Below, piece after piece: positions 24,401 through 38,600 of a DNA stretch of 64,000 nt (position 1 is its first letter; each line of letters starts with the position of its first letter). Position numbers and translations under genes: made by a program. This stretch comes from Scortum barcoo (taxonomy: Eukaryota; Chordata; Actinopteri; Centrarchiformes; Terapontidae), in the NCBI GenBank assembly GCA_023238725.1, contig CM041546.1, positions 9,659,983-9,723,982 on the forward strand, read 5' to 3'. The notes below the pieces were generated by a model. The model was not told where the DNA came from. It saw nothing but the letters and a program-made list of their open reading frames with translations, and ran no database searches.

Positions 24401-27400
24401 CAGTGTTGTGCCTGGACCTAAGCCACTGCAATTATTTAAAAATGAATCAGCAAACCAAAAAAGTATATTCATTGTCATTGCTCTTAATTTTACAGTTCAG
24501 TTTATACATTTAATAAAGTTGTTGTACAATGGTTAAAATGGAAATTTAACATTGGATCACAATTAAGTAATAACTAAAATCCACCTGGCACCTATGCTTA
24601 TAACAATGGGGTCATATTTGTCATTGTTAAAATAAAGGGTTTCTATCTGTAACCATAAGGTGAATCATAACCATAGTATGAAGCAATCAGTGTGACATTT
24701 GTGGCATTTTTACTCTGTAAAATTACAGGATCGCAAGGTGGCTTTTTTTTTGTGGTTGTGATGCACCCACACACTGAAACTTTGCCTACTTGCAAATGTG
24801 CAGAGCTGTGTACTTTGCTGTGTACACCTCACCTTTCCAGTGCGCAAAAAGACACTGCTTACCACAAAATCAGCAGTCTGTATGTTGACCACATTTGACT
24901 CGTAAGCAACAAGGTGAATCACACCCAAAAACCATTTTGCATGTGTCCCGTTTCTGGCCCATACAAAACAAGCCAAAACTTGAACAGAAGCTGCACTTGT
25001 TACTGGAGCTGAGCTGTCAATCCTAAAAGTGGCCCAGAAAACTCCAGCTAACCAGTAACTAACTAAGTAGTAAGAAAGAAAATGAGCAGAAAACCTACGA
25101 GTGTGAACGACCAGGATGAGGATCCTGTTGCCCTGTTTGTGCATCTCTGACTGGTGATAACACCTGTTCTGTGCAGCTGTTGCGTAGGCATGGGATATTC
25201 AAAAAGGGTTCCAGTGTATGGCCAAGAAACGCTACAGCATCAATTTGGTTCCATAAATATCATTAAATGAATTAACTGCACAATTACTGTTTCAATCACT
25301 GTGCAGATATGAACATGTGCAAGGGGAAGCTCTTTCTCTCTCTCTCTCTCTCTCTCCCACACACAGTCTATGCACTCTCGACGTCACCCTCGGTGCTCTT
25401 TTAGGTTGCTGCAGAAAGTAGCAGTCTGTTTGTCAGATTGTTGCAAGGCATTGGTATCTGAAATACCTGGTAGACTGTGCTCCTCATGCAGTTTATTTTG
25501 AGCATACATCATTTTGTTGTGTTTCAGCTGTTGGCACATCCAGTTTTTCCTCGTTTTTGTTCCGGCTTCGCTGCTGCTGCTGCACAGTGACCGCCTGACC
25601 CCAGGTGTACCTCGTTAAAAACATCAGTCATCTGATTTCACAGCACACGTTCACCCAGAAAATCACCAACATTGTCTGATGCAGTGTTTGAAGGGCGTGA
25701 AGCGTCACTTTCACTGTGATATTCTTCCACAATACACATATGGATACTGTAGAGGTCTGGAGCACCCAGAAGCAGTTGTGTAGGACCCATAATCATATAA
25801 TATGATGATTTGTTGTTTTACCTGCTCTGATGTCTCCTTTCCTCTGACTTTCCCACTGCATCTGTAAATTATTCTTGTAGATTGTTTTTGTAAGCCTTTT
25901 GTTACGTTTGTTGGGGCACTACAGTCTACATGAAAGCTAATGGAACCACACTGACTAACAAACCAAATTAGAAAACTAAACTCAGATGCATGTGTTATTT
26001 TTTTTTGGCAAAGATTTATTTATAGTAGATACAAACCAGACCACCATTGGATTCAGAGATTTATTTATAATTTTTTATTCTTTTTTCTTGGCCATACTTG
26101 GGTGGCCTGTCCTGGTGACAGTGGTTGGTTGTCCATCCAAGACTATAAGAAACAATCCGTGTTAAGGTGAACTCGAAATAGGTTCACTGGGCTTGAAATG
26201 TCTCTTTCCAACAGGAAAACATTACAAAAACAATTTTAGAAACTCGGCAAGAAACATGTTGTTGAACTCTGTGTTATGGAATGTGGTGAAATGTTGAGCT
26301 TTTGTGGGGTCTTCTAATTAGCCCTGGACGAAATACAGACATGATGTGGATGCTACGGGAGAAACTGTGGAAAACGGCGTACCTTGCCAATGGACGTCAC
26401 ACCATACCACCTACACGCTCAAGTTTCCTCAAGTTTGAAAGTTTGTAATTATCATTTTAACTGTAAACCACATTAAATTGCTCTTCCCGTTAAAAAAAAA
26501 AAACTTCCATTGACGTTGCATCAGTCACGCTGAGATGCATTAATGAAGAATATAGGTGCTCTTTAATCTGCTGAGACCAAGGTGGTATGGTAAACCCCAA
26601 GGCCCACGTTTAGTTCTTACTTGAGTCTGTGAAAACACATCAGGCAATGAGAGATAAAGTATCATAGTGTGTGTATCTGTGTCTCCATCTGTCAGTTCTT
26701 TGGAATGGAAAGTATTTAATAACAAGCACTCTTCGTGACTATAATTGAGTGGCTTTTTTATGTACTTTTTTTGGAGTACATTACAGAATCAGTAATTCCA
26801 CTTTCATTAGACCTGCATAAGTACTGTAAATTTCTAATGAAGGTCCATATGGAAAGGCAAGAATTACAGAGCAGCCCACTCTGCAGTTATGGCGTTATAA
26901 TCAGCAGGATATTCCATTTAAATTAGTTCTTTAATTATATGGAAAAGATGCTTAAAAGAGAGCATCACAGATTGGAGAAGGTAATAATCATGTTTGCATT
27001 GTTCCCTAATACACTCTAAACAATTACTTAACTACCAAAATTGTTTCAGATACATCCTGTTGATTTATCAACTAATTGTTTCAGGACTACAATGTTCTTT
27101 TGATATTTTACCAAAATTTGTATCTGGCCTTCACTTGCGTGTTTATGCATTTAATGTGTTTAATGCACAGTTGGCAGCACAGTTATTGTTGTGGTGGGAA
27201 GTCGGTGAGGGATTCAGTCTCGGGGAAAATGGCCATTACAAATTATGAGGAAAAAAAAAGAACAAATAAAGTTAACACAGATTTTCTCAATTTGGCCAAA
27301 TATTCTTCTTTTTTTCTTCTTACAAGCATTTATTTATATCTTAAAGGGTACATGTTGAAATAATAATATGTTTTTTTATTTTATTTTCCACTGTCCTTTT

Positions 27401-30400
27401 TGCTGGAAGAGCTTGCCTAAAACAGAAATTGATTTTAAACCTTGACAGTGCATCAAGATTGAGTTGGCTACACACATGAATGACTAAAGTTACCAAGTTT
27501 CTTGAACAGAGTCTGGAAGATCAGAAAAAAGACCTTAATCATAATGTGTATTGTAGGTGCACAATATGCATACATAATGCATACATAAACACAGGGTAAT
27601 GATGAAATTACGTGGACATAGATGGATAATGTTGTAATATATTTATATTTAGTTTGATTTTATGTATTTGTAACTGGAAGATTATTCATCTTTTTTTGTG
27701 TGGTTGAATTACCAAATTTTGTCATGACACAGACAAAAAACTTTTTTTTTAGATTTTCTGATACTCCTTCCTCCCCTGTCATTATTATAGTGGACACAAG
27801 AAACCATTCAGTTCATAAAACCTTGATAACAGAAAGAAATCAAATCTCAGCTGCTGCAGAAAGCTCTCCTTTTATGCCTTATCTCCCTTGTCTCCTTCCC
27901 AGGGCTCAAAAATTGCCTTAATCATCAACTGTTCCATCAGCCTGTCCACTGGGTGTCTCCTGGTCCTCATTATAGCTTTCCATTATAAGGACATCAGGGT
28001 GAGTTTGCCTTTCCCCCTTTGTTTCCAACAGTTTGGATGTCCTTATTGTGATGTTGCGTTTGTCTGAGTGAGAGCCTGCGTGTGTATGTATAGGTGCATT
28101 GCTGCTCTTCAGGGCTCGCCATATTGTGTGCATCACTTTTAATACCAGTAATGTTTGTTCCAAATTACCTAGCTTGGAATGATACTTTGTTAGAGATACT
28201 TGAGGGCAATCATTTGAGAAGGAGCTCTCGCTCCACTGATGGTAGCCTCAACACTGATTAGCTGTGCTATATTTGCTGCATGCGTACAAAACCCTGGACG
28301 AAAATCTTAGCCCACACAGGCATGCACAGCGTTGCAGCTGTGATATTTTTCCAATCCACATGGCTCGCTGCCGTTGTGTGTGAATTCAATATACATGAAG
28401 GGGTTTGGTTGAAATTAAACAGAGTAAACATCCTTTCATTTGCCCTCATGCACACTCACAGCAGCCGTATTCAATAAAGTGCAGTATGTAGTAGTAACAA
28501 CAAGTGCAGAAAACACTGTGTATACATATATGCACAGTAGTAATAAATACTGTGGACTACTTTTCAGGACTCAACGTATCTTTTACTGGTTTCAGTCGGG
28601 TTGTTGGGATTATACTCTCCCTATAGCGTTTTTACTTTGGTCGCAAGTCGTGTGTGTGTTACAAGGGAGGTCCATGCAGGTGTGGAAGGGAGATAAGGGA
28701 GGGCAGGGTGGAGACTAACACACAGACAGTGTTCAGCAGTGAGGAACTAGCAAAGAGCATCAAGGTTGACCTGATTCATTTCCTTAACTTTCTTGAACAA
28801 ACTGAGGTACAATAAAGCTATATATTGAGGGGATGGACACATTCTCACTGCCTTATATGTGAAGTTTTGTTGATTTCTGCTGGATGTCTGTGGTTTCACA
28901 TCTTTGACCTTAAATGCATTATTCTTATCATTGCCCTTTACAAACACGGTGTGCTTTACTGAACAGCGAATCAGCATGCTTTAATCTTTTCTTGTTTTTT
29001 GCAGAAAACACACATACACACATGTAATGGTATTGGCCTGTTTAAAACATTGGATTAGATTTTCACACTTCAATAATTTTTTTTTCTACAGTGATTTTAC
29101 TGCATTGGTGTTCAGACGCAGTTATAAAATGTTTTTACTTAAAGGTTTAATGAAAGGGTCGCATCAAAAGGTTCTACAAGAAAGGAGGCACTATGCATTG
29201 GTTATGTCATCAGTTGGTATCAGAAGAAAATAAGACGTGAAACTGGAGCCCAACCTAATATGTAGTTTGTATTTACGTTTCTAGATCCAAATATAACTAA
29301 ATTAAAGAGGACTATTCCTTTATCCTTTATAATGTACACATCCTTATAATGAGGATTCCCAAGCATTATATAACACGTTAACATTTAGTTGTGGCTGTAT
29401 TCTCATCTGCATCAGCCCTTTCATCATGTTTTTCTTCTCCTCCTCTGTGCCTTTACTGTCTTCCTCCATCTCTCAGCTGTTCATCATTGACCACAACCAG
29501 GTGGACTGGCGTATTGCCATGACCAGCCACAGGGTCCTCGTGATCACTCTGGAGCTGCTAGTCTGTGTCGTCCATCCTGTTGGCACGTACTGGGAGGTCG
29601 GCTTCAAAGTCAACTGCTCTTCTTCAGATCCGCTCTGTGTTTCCACCCACCAGGGTGAGACCCTGATGAACATGGAGCTGCTGTTATCAGTGTTGATGTT
29701 CCTCCGCTTGTACTTGGTGCACAGAGCCATCCTGCTGCACAGCAAAGTGCTGCTGAGCGCCTCCTACAGGAGCATCGGCTCGCTCAACAACATCAACTTC
29801 ACCTTCCGCTTTGTTCTCAAGGTACTGATGAACAAATACCCAGCACGCACGCTGCTGGTCTTCATCCTCTTCTTCTGGCTCACTGCGTCCTGGATGCTTA
29901 CTCTGTGTGAGAGGTAGGGAAGAGAACTGAATGTGTGTAACTGTTTTAAATAGGCTGATCATAAAATGTTGGTGTTATAAGTTACAAGTTCTATTAAATC
30001 ACTGATATGATCTATATTCTCTGTGCATAAGACACATTATAATCAGTACCTGCACAAACCTTGAAGATTCAACATTTTCAGTAAACAATGTACCCAAAAT
30101 ATAGTGTCATTCATAAATATCACTGATATAATTTACATGACTGAGTGAAAAAAAGAAAAGAGGAAAAGTTACATGAAAAGACTGACACCACCCTCATTTC
30201 TGACCATGAAACTACAGATAGGAGATGATTAGCTTAGCTTAGGACAGACAGTTTCCTGGCCGGGAGCAGTAACTTCCTAAAAGTAGGCAGATTTAGTTTT
30301 ACCTTTGGAAAGAATCTAGCTAGCTGTCTCCCTCCAGTCTAAGCCAAGCCAACAATCTGCTGGCTGCTGCTTCATGGTTAATGTAGGATTAGTTTTCCCA

Positions 30401-33400
30401 ACATGCAACATGGATATACAGTATTTTTGCTTCAGAGCTGTCAGTGTAACAATCAAATAAAGTGAATTTACACTTAAAAGCATAAAAGCAAAAAGCAAAA
30501 CCTTAAAATGTTACCATCCTGAAAAAGGCATTTTATAATGACGTATGTGAGTGTAGTCTTTGCGTGATTGTTTCGAGTTTTATGATGGAGCTGTTCCTGC
30601 TCATCAAATATTGACTTGACTCAACGTGACAGCGAAAGAATGCCAGTTGTTTGCTTTCCACAATACTCACTATCTCCATTAGTTTTAACACTAAAATTCT
30701 CTTCATGCTTTATGTTATCAAGGTTTGAGCAAGTAAGACAGCAAGACAGAGTACATTTTCTTCCAATGAATTAAAGTATAACTCTTGTCCAAAAGATTTC
30801 AATTCAGCTTGAAAAATGTTGACTATGGGTTAGGGTTGTTTCTGAATGGTATTTTGTGGTACTCAAGCTATATGGTAAACAGTGATTTACAAAGTAAGCT
30901 GTACTTGCATGATGATGGGGGATGAATGAGTTTTAATGATCACTTTTGTTGTCACTCTATAGTGAAAGTAAAATTCAGTCTTTTATCCTCTTTCATAGCG
31001 GCCTACACCCACTCACTCACACCCCCCACACACCACACACACACACACACCACAGCTCTGTCTGTTACTATCTTTCCCCAAACCTGAACTCCCCGTCACA
31101 CACATGCACATCAAAAAATCAAAGTGCTTGGTAGTTTAACATTCCTCCTCAGGCCTTGATGGTCAATTTGACTTTCCTGTCCAGAATGGGTCTCTAATAA
31201 CTGATTTGATAATTATCATATTCTATTTAGTTATTCTAACAAATTGCTCTTTAACGTGAGCCAACTAAACGTCAACTTTATCCTCTGCCGTCTGTCTGGC
31301 TGTTTGAACAGTGTGAGGTCATTTGTTCATTTGAACCCTAATGGGAGGTTTTGCCTTCAGTTTCACATATTTCCGTCTTGTATGTTTGGATTTGTCAGAA
31401 ATAATAAAAGGACACTGACCTCTTACACCAGCCATTTTCTATAGTTGCTTATAACATCCATAAGACAGATGAACACGCACACACTGTGCAACCTCCTTGT
31501 GCAGTTTCTGTGTACATTGGACTTGTGCTGTATAATGTTTTACAAGTTTACTCTATACCCTACTATACTTACTTCCCAAGTACTATAAACCATCTGATCA
31601 GCACTGATAACATAGTTTTATTAACACCTTTATTAAACTCAGATGACTCACTGTGCACAGGAAATGAACATTTAATTTTTACTGTATCAAAGATAAAAAG
31701 TCATGGAGTCCCCTAAGTCATGGGTGATTCATAGACCGGTGGGTTGGCTTTAACTTTAATCAAGTTAATGCTTCATTTTGCAGGTCCCAAAGTTTCCTCA
31801 ATTTTCAAGAAAGGAAAGAAAGGAAATATCTGTAATTCTGTAATTTCCCAGCTTGGAATCTATAAAGTCTACCTACCTACCTACCTACCTACCGACCCCC
31901 CCACCCCCCCACCGAAGTGCTGTACTGTATCCATTACAGGGTTCCTAAAAAGGACAGTGTAATTTTGTACTTATAGAGAATTACTGTTGGGATCATTTTG
32001 TGCACTTCACAGTTACTTTTTCCTAATTAAATGCTAATGTAACCTAAGGAGGCTTTGAGCCAGTTGAACATTCAAAAATGAAGTAAAACTTGTCTATAGG
32101 CAAGCATTCAGCATATGAATAGGGTGGTGTTACATCATAATATAGACAGTGAAATGTTAAAAATTTGTGAGTTTGTGTTGGGTTTCTGTTATACTGTTCA
32201 TGGTACATATCATTTTTATATTTTTGGTTATATTAGGCCACTGTGGGCTTATTTGTCCCGCTTTGTGCGGGACTGTTTCATGTCAAAATTACAGTCTTGA
32301 ATCAATTTCATGAAGTATCTTGATTTGTTGTTTATGATTTCTTATTAATCATTCCCATCTGATTTTTGTCTATAAATAGTGAATAGATGTTGATCAATCA
32401 ATCGATTTGACACAAAACAGACAGACATACTGTATTGTTTTATATTGGTGTATTAATAGAGCAATATAGAATTACACATTGTCTCAGAACTTCTGTCTCT
32501 ATATTGACTATAATACTTATTGAACTACATAGTCATTTTGATGAGACTTACACTGAATTTGCAAACCCCTAAAATAAAACGTCACTGGCATCTAATTATA
32601 AATGGTAATGTTTAAGTATTTATGTGTTTAAGTGTTTATGTAAACATTAGTCCAAAATGGTCATGAATGTTTAGATTTAAGACAGTTGGGGTTATGTAAA
32701 ATTTCCGTTACGCTTTTGTTTATGTTAAGAATGTGGACAGGATTTTTGTTTTTAGCCGATAACTACATTGGGATCCATGAGAATGCATTTGATGCGTCTT
32801 GTTACAGCACAGTCTCAGTCCCGCTTTGTCCCCGCTGCAGGAAAACCCAATCGACAGGCCACATGGACACGGCTCTGTGGCTCATAGCCATCACCTTCCT
32901 CACAGTGGGTTATGGGGACGTGGCGCCGAGCACCAGCTGTGGCAAGGTGGTGTGCCTCTTCACTGGAGTCATGGTAACTAGGTTCGCTCGCTTGTTGAGA
33001 AAATGTAACGTTTAAGAAACTGAAGATTTCACACTGTTTTGAGATTCATTACGAAACACAAAAGTTTAAAAAAGTTTTGTGCAAAAAAAAAAATCACATA
33101 CAACCGTGTGAATATTGAAGTATAGACAACACACAATTCTTGCTGAGGCATTCATATTATTTTATTTCAGCTCATTGTTTTGGCTTCACAGCACAGCACA
33201 GCAGCGGTGGTTTGAACACAAAAGCAGTTTAATGCTCAGGTCGATTAACACGAAGAAAGGAGACGTCTTATCTTTGTTTAACTTCTGTATTTGTTCCCAA
33301 CCAAACCAAAGCACTAAAACTAGGTGTTCTGTTTCTGTTCTTTTCATTTATGTTTCATCTTGTTTTGCTGTGTGATTTCTGCACAAGTCAGTGTTTCCCT

Positions 33401-35599
33401 TACTTTCATTTTTATTCACTTCCTGCTGTTCTGCTCCTTTCCTTTCTCATCGATTCGATTTCAATGTAGTGTCTCTATGCAGTTTTATTCTGTTCTGATT
33501 TGCTCCATGTAATCCCATTTTGTTCCACTTCATCCCTTCCTAAATGTTCTGTTCTGATTTCTTATATTTTATTGCTCTCTGCCCTGTTCCATATTGTTCT
33601 GTTCTTTTCCATACTGTTTCATATCACCCTCTCTGGTTTGTTTCATTCCCTTCTGTTCCACTGCAGGAACTCTTCCACCATTTTCCTATTGGATTTTTCC
33701 CATTTCATATTGGGCCAGTTCTGCTTGGTTCACCTCTCTCCTGCACCTTTTGCGTTCAATCCCAGCCTGTTTTTTCACTGTTCCACTCATTATCTTGGAT
33801 ACATTAGGCCACTTTTGCCCAGCCACACAGACTAGCGGTGCTGACAGACCTGAATGCCTTCATTCCTGAGTGTGTGTGATTTAGATCACAGCATTAAATG
33901 AGCAATGCAGCTCATGCATGCAGAAATGCAGCACCTTGGTGGTACCAGGCACAGACATGAACAGACTCAGGGAGGAAAACTATCAGTGTACGGTGGGCAC
34001 TGCGCTGTCCGCATAAAACAACTGCACGGGGTGTGACGTTTCTGCTGACTGATGACATTGTTTTGCTTCACTCACTGACTTTTCTCCTCATTATACCTGG
34101 TGGAGAAATGATAAGATATGTCATATTGGTGTTAAATTGCTGATTTGTTCATCTAGTCATAGAATAAAAGTAAAACATTAAAGTATCCTAGAGAGAAAAA
34201 TAGAAGAAGCATCACAATCGATTCAAACAGTTTGATTACACGGTGCTGTTTTTTTCAGTCACAGTTTTTATAGTTTTTTTTTAATGGTAATGATTAAAAT
34301 GAATGGCAAGCTTAAGATGAAAGAAAGATGGCAGGGAGGGTCAGAGATAGAGATAGAGAGATAGAGGATTAAAGGGATCAGGAATGATGTTTATGATAAA
34401 ACACAAAGAGTTACAGTGAAGTAAGATGAACAGTAACTAAGTCACTGGGGGTGGGGAGTGGCTCTTTGTATAGGCAGTAGACTTTGGTTGACCGCCTCAC
34501 TTCTGCTGTGTTAAATTCTGCTACAAGCAGATAAGCAGCTTCAGACACCTCCGTGACAGAGTGGAAAACAATCTTTTCCCTCTCTCTTTCTCCATCTGCC
34601 TTGTTTTTATAAGCTTCCCCCCTTATAAGGGAAAACTTTCCACCATATCCATTTTTAGGTGGTTTATTGGCTTTGGCACCACTACAGCAGGAGGGTGTGC
34701 CAACCTGTGCCAGTGATTTGGAAAAAAATAAATTTCCTATTCCCATCAGGGTAGTTCTGGGAGCCAGTCACTGGGGCTCTCACACCTGTAATATGGCTGA
34801 AAGCCTCTATGGTCAGCACTTCTGTTTGACTCCAGCCATAACTCAATTCACAGCTGTGTTCAGGGGTTGACGACACTGTTTGCATCCCATCGCTGTGTAG
34901 GGATGGATCCAAGGAAAGAGTATATACCTCCCACGTTCGCAGACGGAGTAATGATAGACATTTTGTGGCTGTTGGAGTGAATTATTATATATATTACAAC
35001 TCTGGTTTGTGCTTCTGTATGCTCATGTTTGCTCTCCCCTTCTTTCTTCTCTCTGTCTAACGCAAGCAGAGGAAAACAGGTAAAGACTGGTCATCTTTTA
35101 TCTCTCTCCATGGTGGACATGAAAGCAGTGTCGTGTTTTGTCTGGGTTTCCTGTGACGTGTCTATTTGTGTGACTGTGGATGTGATTTTCCCTGTGGCCC
35201 GAATCGTCACCATCATTCTGTAGTTCCCTATCCAGCAATAGCACAAAGCTATTCTCAGAGGAAAGCAGCACTATGGCAGTGCCACAGAGGCCTGTGTTTA
35301 ACCACTGAACTCTCTGTGTAAATATAACTTTGATTTATTGAACGAAACCATATGAGGGATGAAGATCAACATTCAGTTTTCTGAATAAGTGCTTTCCCTT
35401 GAGGGGAATGGTGGAGCAAAACACACAAGACCCTCCGTTGAGGATTTAGTCAAATCCAGCCTTAAAATCAGACTGTAAAAGTTAACATCAGCTTCTCTTG
35501 AGTTCTGCCTCCACTACAATATTCAGGATCAATCTCGCCTACACGATTATTGAGAACTTTGAAAATACAGGCAGATGGTAAATATATTAGTAACCAACA

Positions 35600-35637
<38 letters not shown>

Positions 35638-38600
35638 CACGTTGGGTTTCAGGGTGTAGCCTGCACCGCCATGCTGGTAGCAGTTGTTACGAAGATGCTG
35701 GCATTGAACAAAGGAGAAAAACATGTGCACTTCTTCATGCTGGACATCCAGATCTCTAAAAGGGTAAGGGCTAAACGAGTTAAGTTATTTAACAAAGGTA
35801 TGATAATGTTATAGTTTACATTATGAAAACACTGTAATATAAAACTGATTTGTTATTGCAACAGTTTGACAGTTTTCTTCATTAGAAATGAGACTTTTGG
35901 ATATGCAAACTTGGCCATTTTTACTGGCAGTTTTGCTGTTTACTTCAAAGGCGATACCAGTGTTTTTGCATGTTTTGGCTCATTTACTTCTATTCATGTG
36001 TTCTTTACATTACTGCTAAATCTGTTTCCAAATGTACTGACATGTGACATGGACTTTTGAATGCACCTTCTCTTTGATTACAGTATGAAAATCAGCTGGC
36101 AGGAACTTGAAACTCGTTTAAGTTAGGTAATCCATCACAATGAACACCATGTCTGTGTTTATTGTTGTCAAAGTCACAGGAACGTTTTGTGGTAATCCAG
36201 CTGTAAGTGCAGACTGATCTGAAAAGTCTGCACTGCATTGCCGGACAACAATAACATTAAAAAAACTGAAACACTTTGGTATGCTTTGGAAAATAATTGG
36301 CTGTTATGTGAAATATGTTATTTGTATTGAATGGGCCAAAACATGTAACAGCCTGGTTGTTTCATGGAAAACCACTGTAAAGCAGAATCTGTGGAGGATT
36401 TAATGAGAGTCTTTAAATACAAGTATTGACACATTAACAGCTTGAGTTCAGATAACTGACTCTTAAATTCATCTTTGCTGTGATGTCATGTAAACCATCA
36501 TAACATTGCAACTTCTCTTGTACCAACACTGACAAGACATAAAGATCTAAATTAAAATGCTCAACATAACAGGTATAACAAAATGGTATGGAAGTCTGAT
36601 TTTTGACATTTGAAGGTTCTATAATGGGAGTTTAAGAACCTGAAAATTGTGTCTCTTTTTCTGTTTTTGTTATTATTTTTAAGTAAAAATAAAAAAAAAC
36701 TCCTCTGTATAAGCATTTAAACAGTCAACTGCCCTCTCTCCCATCAGAGGTTACTGCAGTGTAGCAAGACAAATAAGAAAAGAACGATAAAGCGGATGGA
36801 CTTGTCAGGATGGAAACGTCACTGCTTTCCGTATCGCATGTGTGTTTTGGTTTTGGACTCTTATTATAATGATTTTTTTTCCTTAAATAAAAGACACCAG
36901 AGGACAGGATGGTGTGGGAAAAGAGGGAGGGAGTTGAGATCTGCCAACCTCTTTATAGCATTTTCAAGGCGTCAAACAGAGGAAATCATTTGATCTCTGT
37001 CAGGAAAGAAACTTGTGTCAGTTCGGGACGGTGCAGCAGCGGGCAGGAAACTGGTTGAGCTTACATGTGTGTTTGTGAGTGCGTGTGGAAGTGGGTTGCA
37101 GATGACCTACTCTCTTTGTATGCTTGGACAGGATTCAAGTGTTTTCTTGCTGATAAAAAAGAAAGGAGGGGTCTAATAAATCAAAGCTTACAAGGAAACA
37201 TTGTCATGAAGCCAGAAATGTGACATAGGAATACACATAAATCTGTAATGATGGACTGTTACTTACAATCTTAGTTTCAGTTTGTACTTTAAGCGCAGAG
37301 CTGCAGCTTCTCACCAAACTGTAAAGTAGTGTCTGACTGCAGTAGATGCACTGCTTTGGAGGATACAACCATTTCCTTTCTCTCGGTGGCTGCATCCTGT
37401 TACTAGGTGCATCTTTATGCCTCGCTTGTGGTTGTTCTTGCTCTGCGTGTGTATGTGCATTCTTCTGAGCTATCTGGTGCAGTCCAGATTTACACTGATG
37501 GGAACAAGGGAAGACATCTGGATGCAGACACTGACAGCCTCTATTAATAACTCTCACAACAGGGCCAGTGACATCATCACAGGGCAGTTTCAGTGATTTG
37601 TGCAGGAAGACAAACAGACGTGAATAGAATCAAAGAGAAAAGGTGCAAAAAGGTGACACTGGAGAAGTCCTGCACTGTCTAAACAAAGCTGTCTAGCCTG
37701 CTATTCAAATTCTTCTGTATAAGCATCTCAGTGAAAAATAACCTTCAGAGTTCTGTTTTATCTGAAATAAGCATCATTGAGCAAAAGGGTCGAGCAGGAA
37801 AGACTCTTTAAAGACTATTTAATCACCTGGCTTGGATGACTCATGCCTTTTCTTCCTGTCCTAAAATGATGGATTTAAAACAGATTCTGTCCACAAAATA
37901 TGATAAGCGCTGTGTTGTTTCTATCAGTCAAGTTCCCAAGTTTGATTGACATTATCTCAGTGGACTTATCTCCACGTTTCAGCTCCTGGAACCTCTGTGT
38001 TTGATCAATCGATTTTGGATGTTTCTGCCCCTATACCAGATCCGCCACGCCGCTGCTAACGTGCTAAGGGAATGCTGGCTTCTGCACCGCACAAATCTGA
38101 CGAGGGGCAACCGTGGTGAGCAGCGAAGACACCAGAGATACCTTCTGGAAGCCATCAGAGTGTGAGTTACGATTACAAAACGATATCTTCAGACAGGATA
38201 TCTGTGTGTTTGCGTCTGGCCAAGAGAAGTGGGTGTGTGCCTTACATGTGTATTTTACAGGTCGTTTTTTGTTTGCTGAGCATGTGTGTGTGTGTACGGG
38301 GTGTGTGGATGATGTGTGTATGCTTTTCAAAATATAAGTTATTAAAAGTGTTGTTGTTTTATGTTTTAAAAATCAGGCGAGAGAGCAGTCGCTAAAACCA
38401 AGAAACGAATCACATAAGGACTGAGCAGCTACAATAACATTTATTTATACAAATAAAAATAGGGTAAAATCAACAAGTAGAAGTCACTAAAAATGGTGAT
38501 ACCAAGAGGCTGCTAAAAAGAACTAAAAGGCAAAATTTAAGGGGAATTAAAATGAAGGGGGCAGAAGTCCACTAGAACGGTCCAAGGAGAGTCTTATCTG

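Larger units (their letters stand above)
29914..32840 (+). other. kcnn4 intron 3
   Basis: It contains an interspersed fish repeat at about 30175-30520 (see separate entry), a CA-rich tract at about 31008-31053 and a (TACC)n run at about 31871-31895. The remainder is AT-rich with no gene recognised. Confidence 0.55.
32974..35652 (+). other. kcnn4 intron 4
   Basis: A pyrimidine-rich region of imperfect TTCTGTTC/TTCCATT repeats lies at about 33310-33760. The intron ends in a (GT)n run at 35604-35633, about 20 bases before the exon 5 acceptor. A short AGATAG/GAGA tract is near 34345-34370. No gene is recognised. Confidence 0.55.

Noticed and set aside
33500..33869. Three overlapping plus-strand frames of 87-111 codons
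   Set aside because: Three frames open at once over a degenerate pyrimidine repeat is a composition effect, not coding.
34411..34746. 111-codon minus-strand frame in kcnn4 intron 4
   Set aside because: No recognisable domain; Glu/Arg repeats come from a GAGA-type tract.
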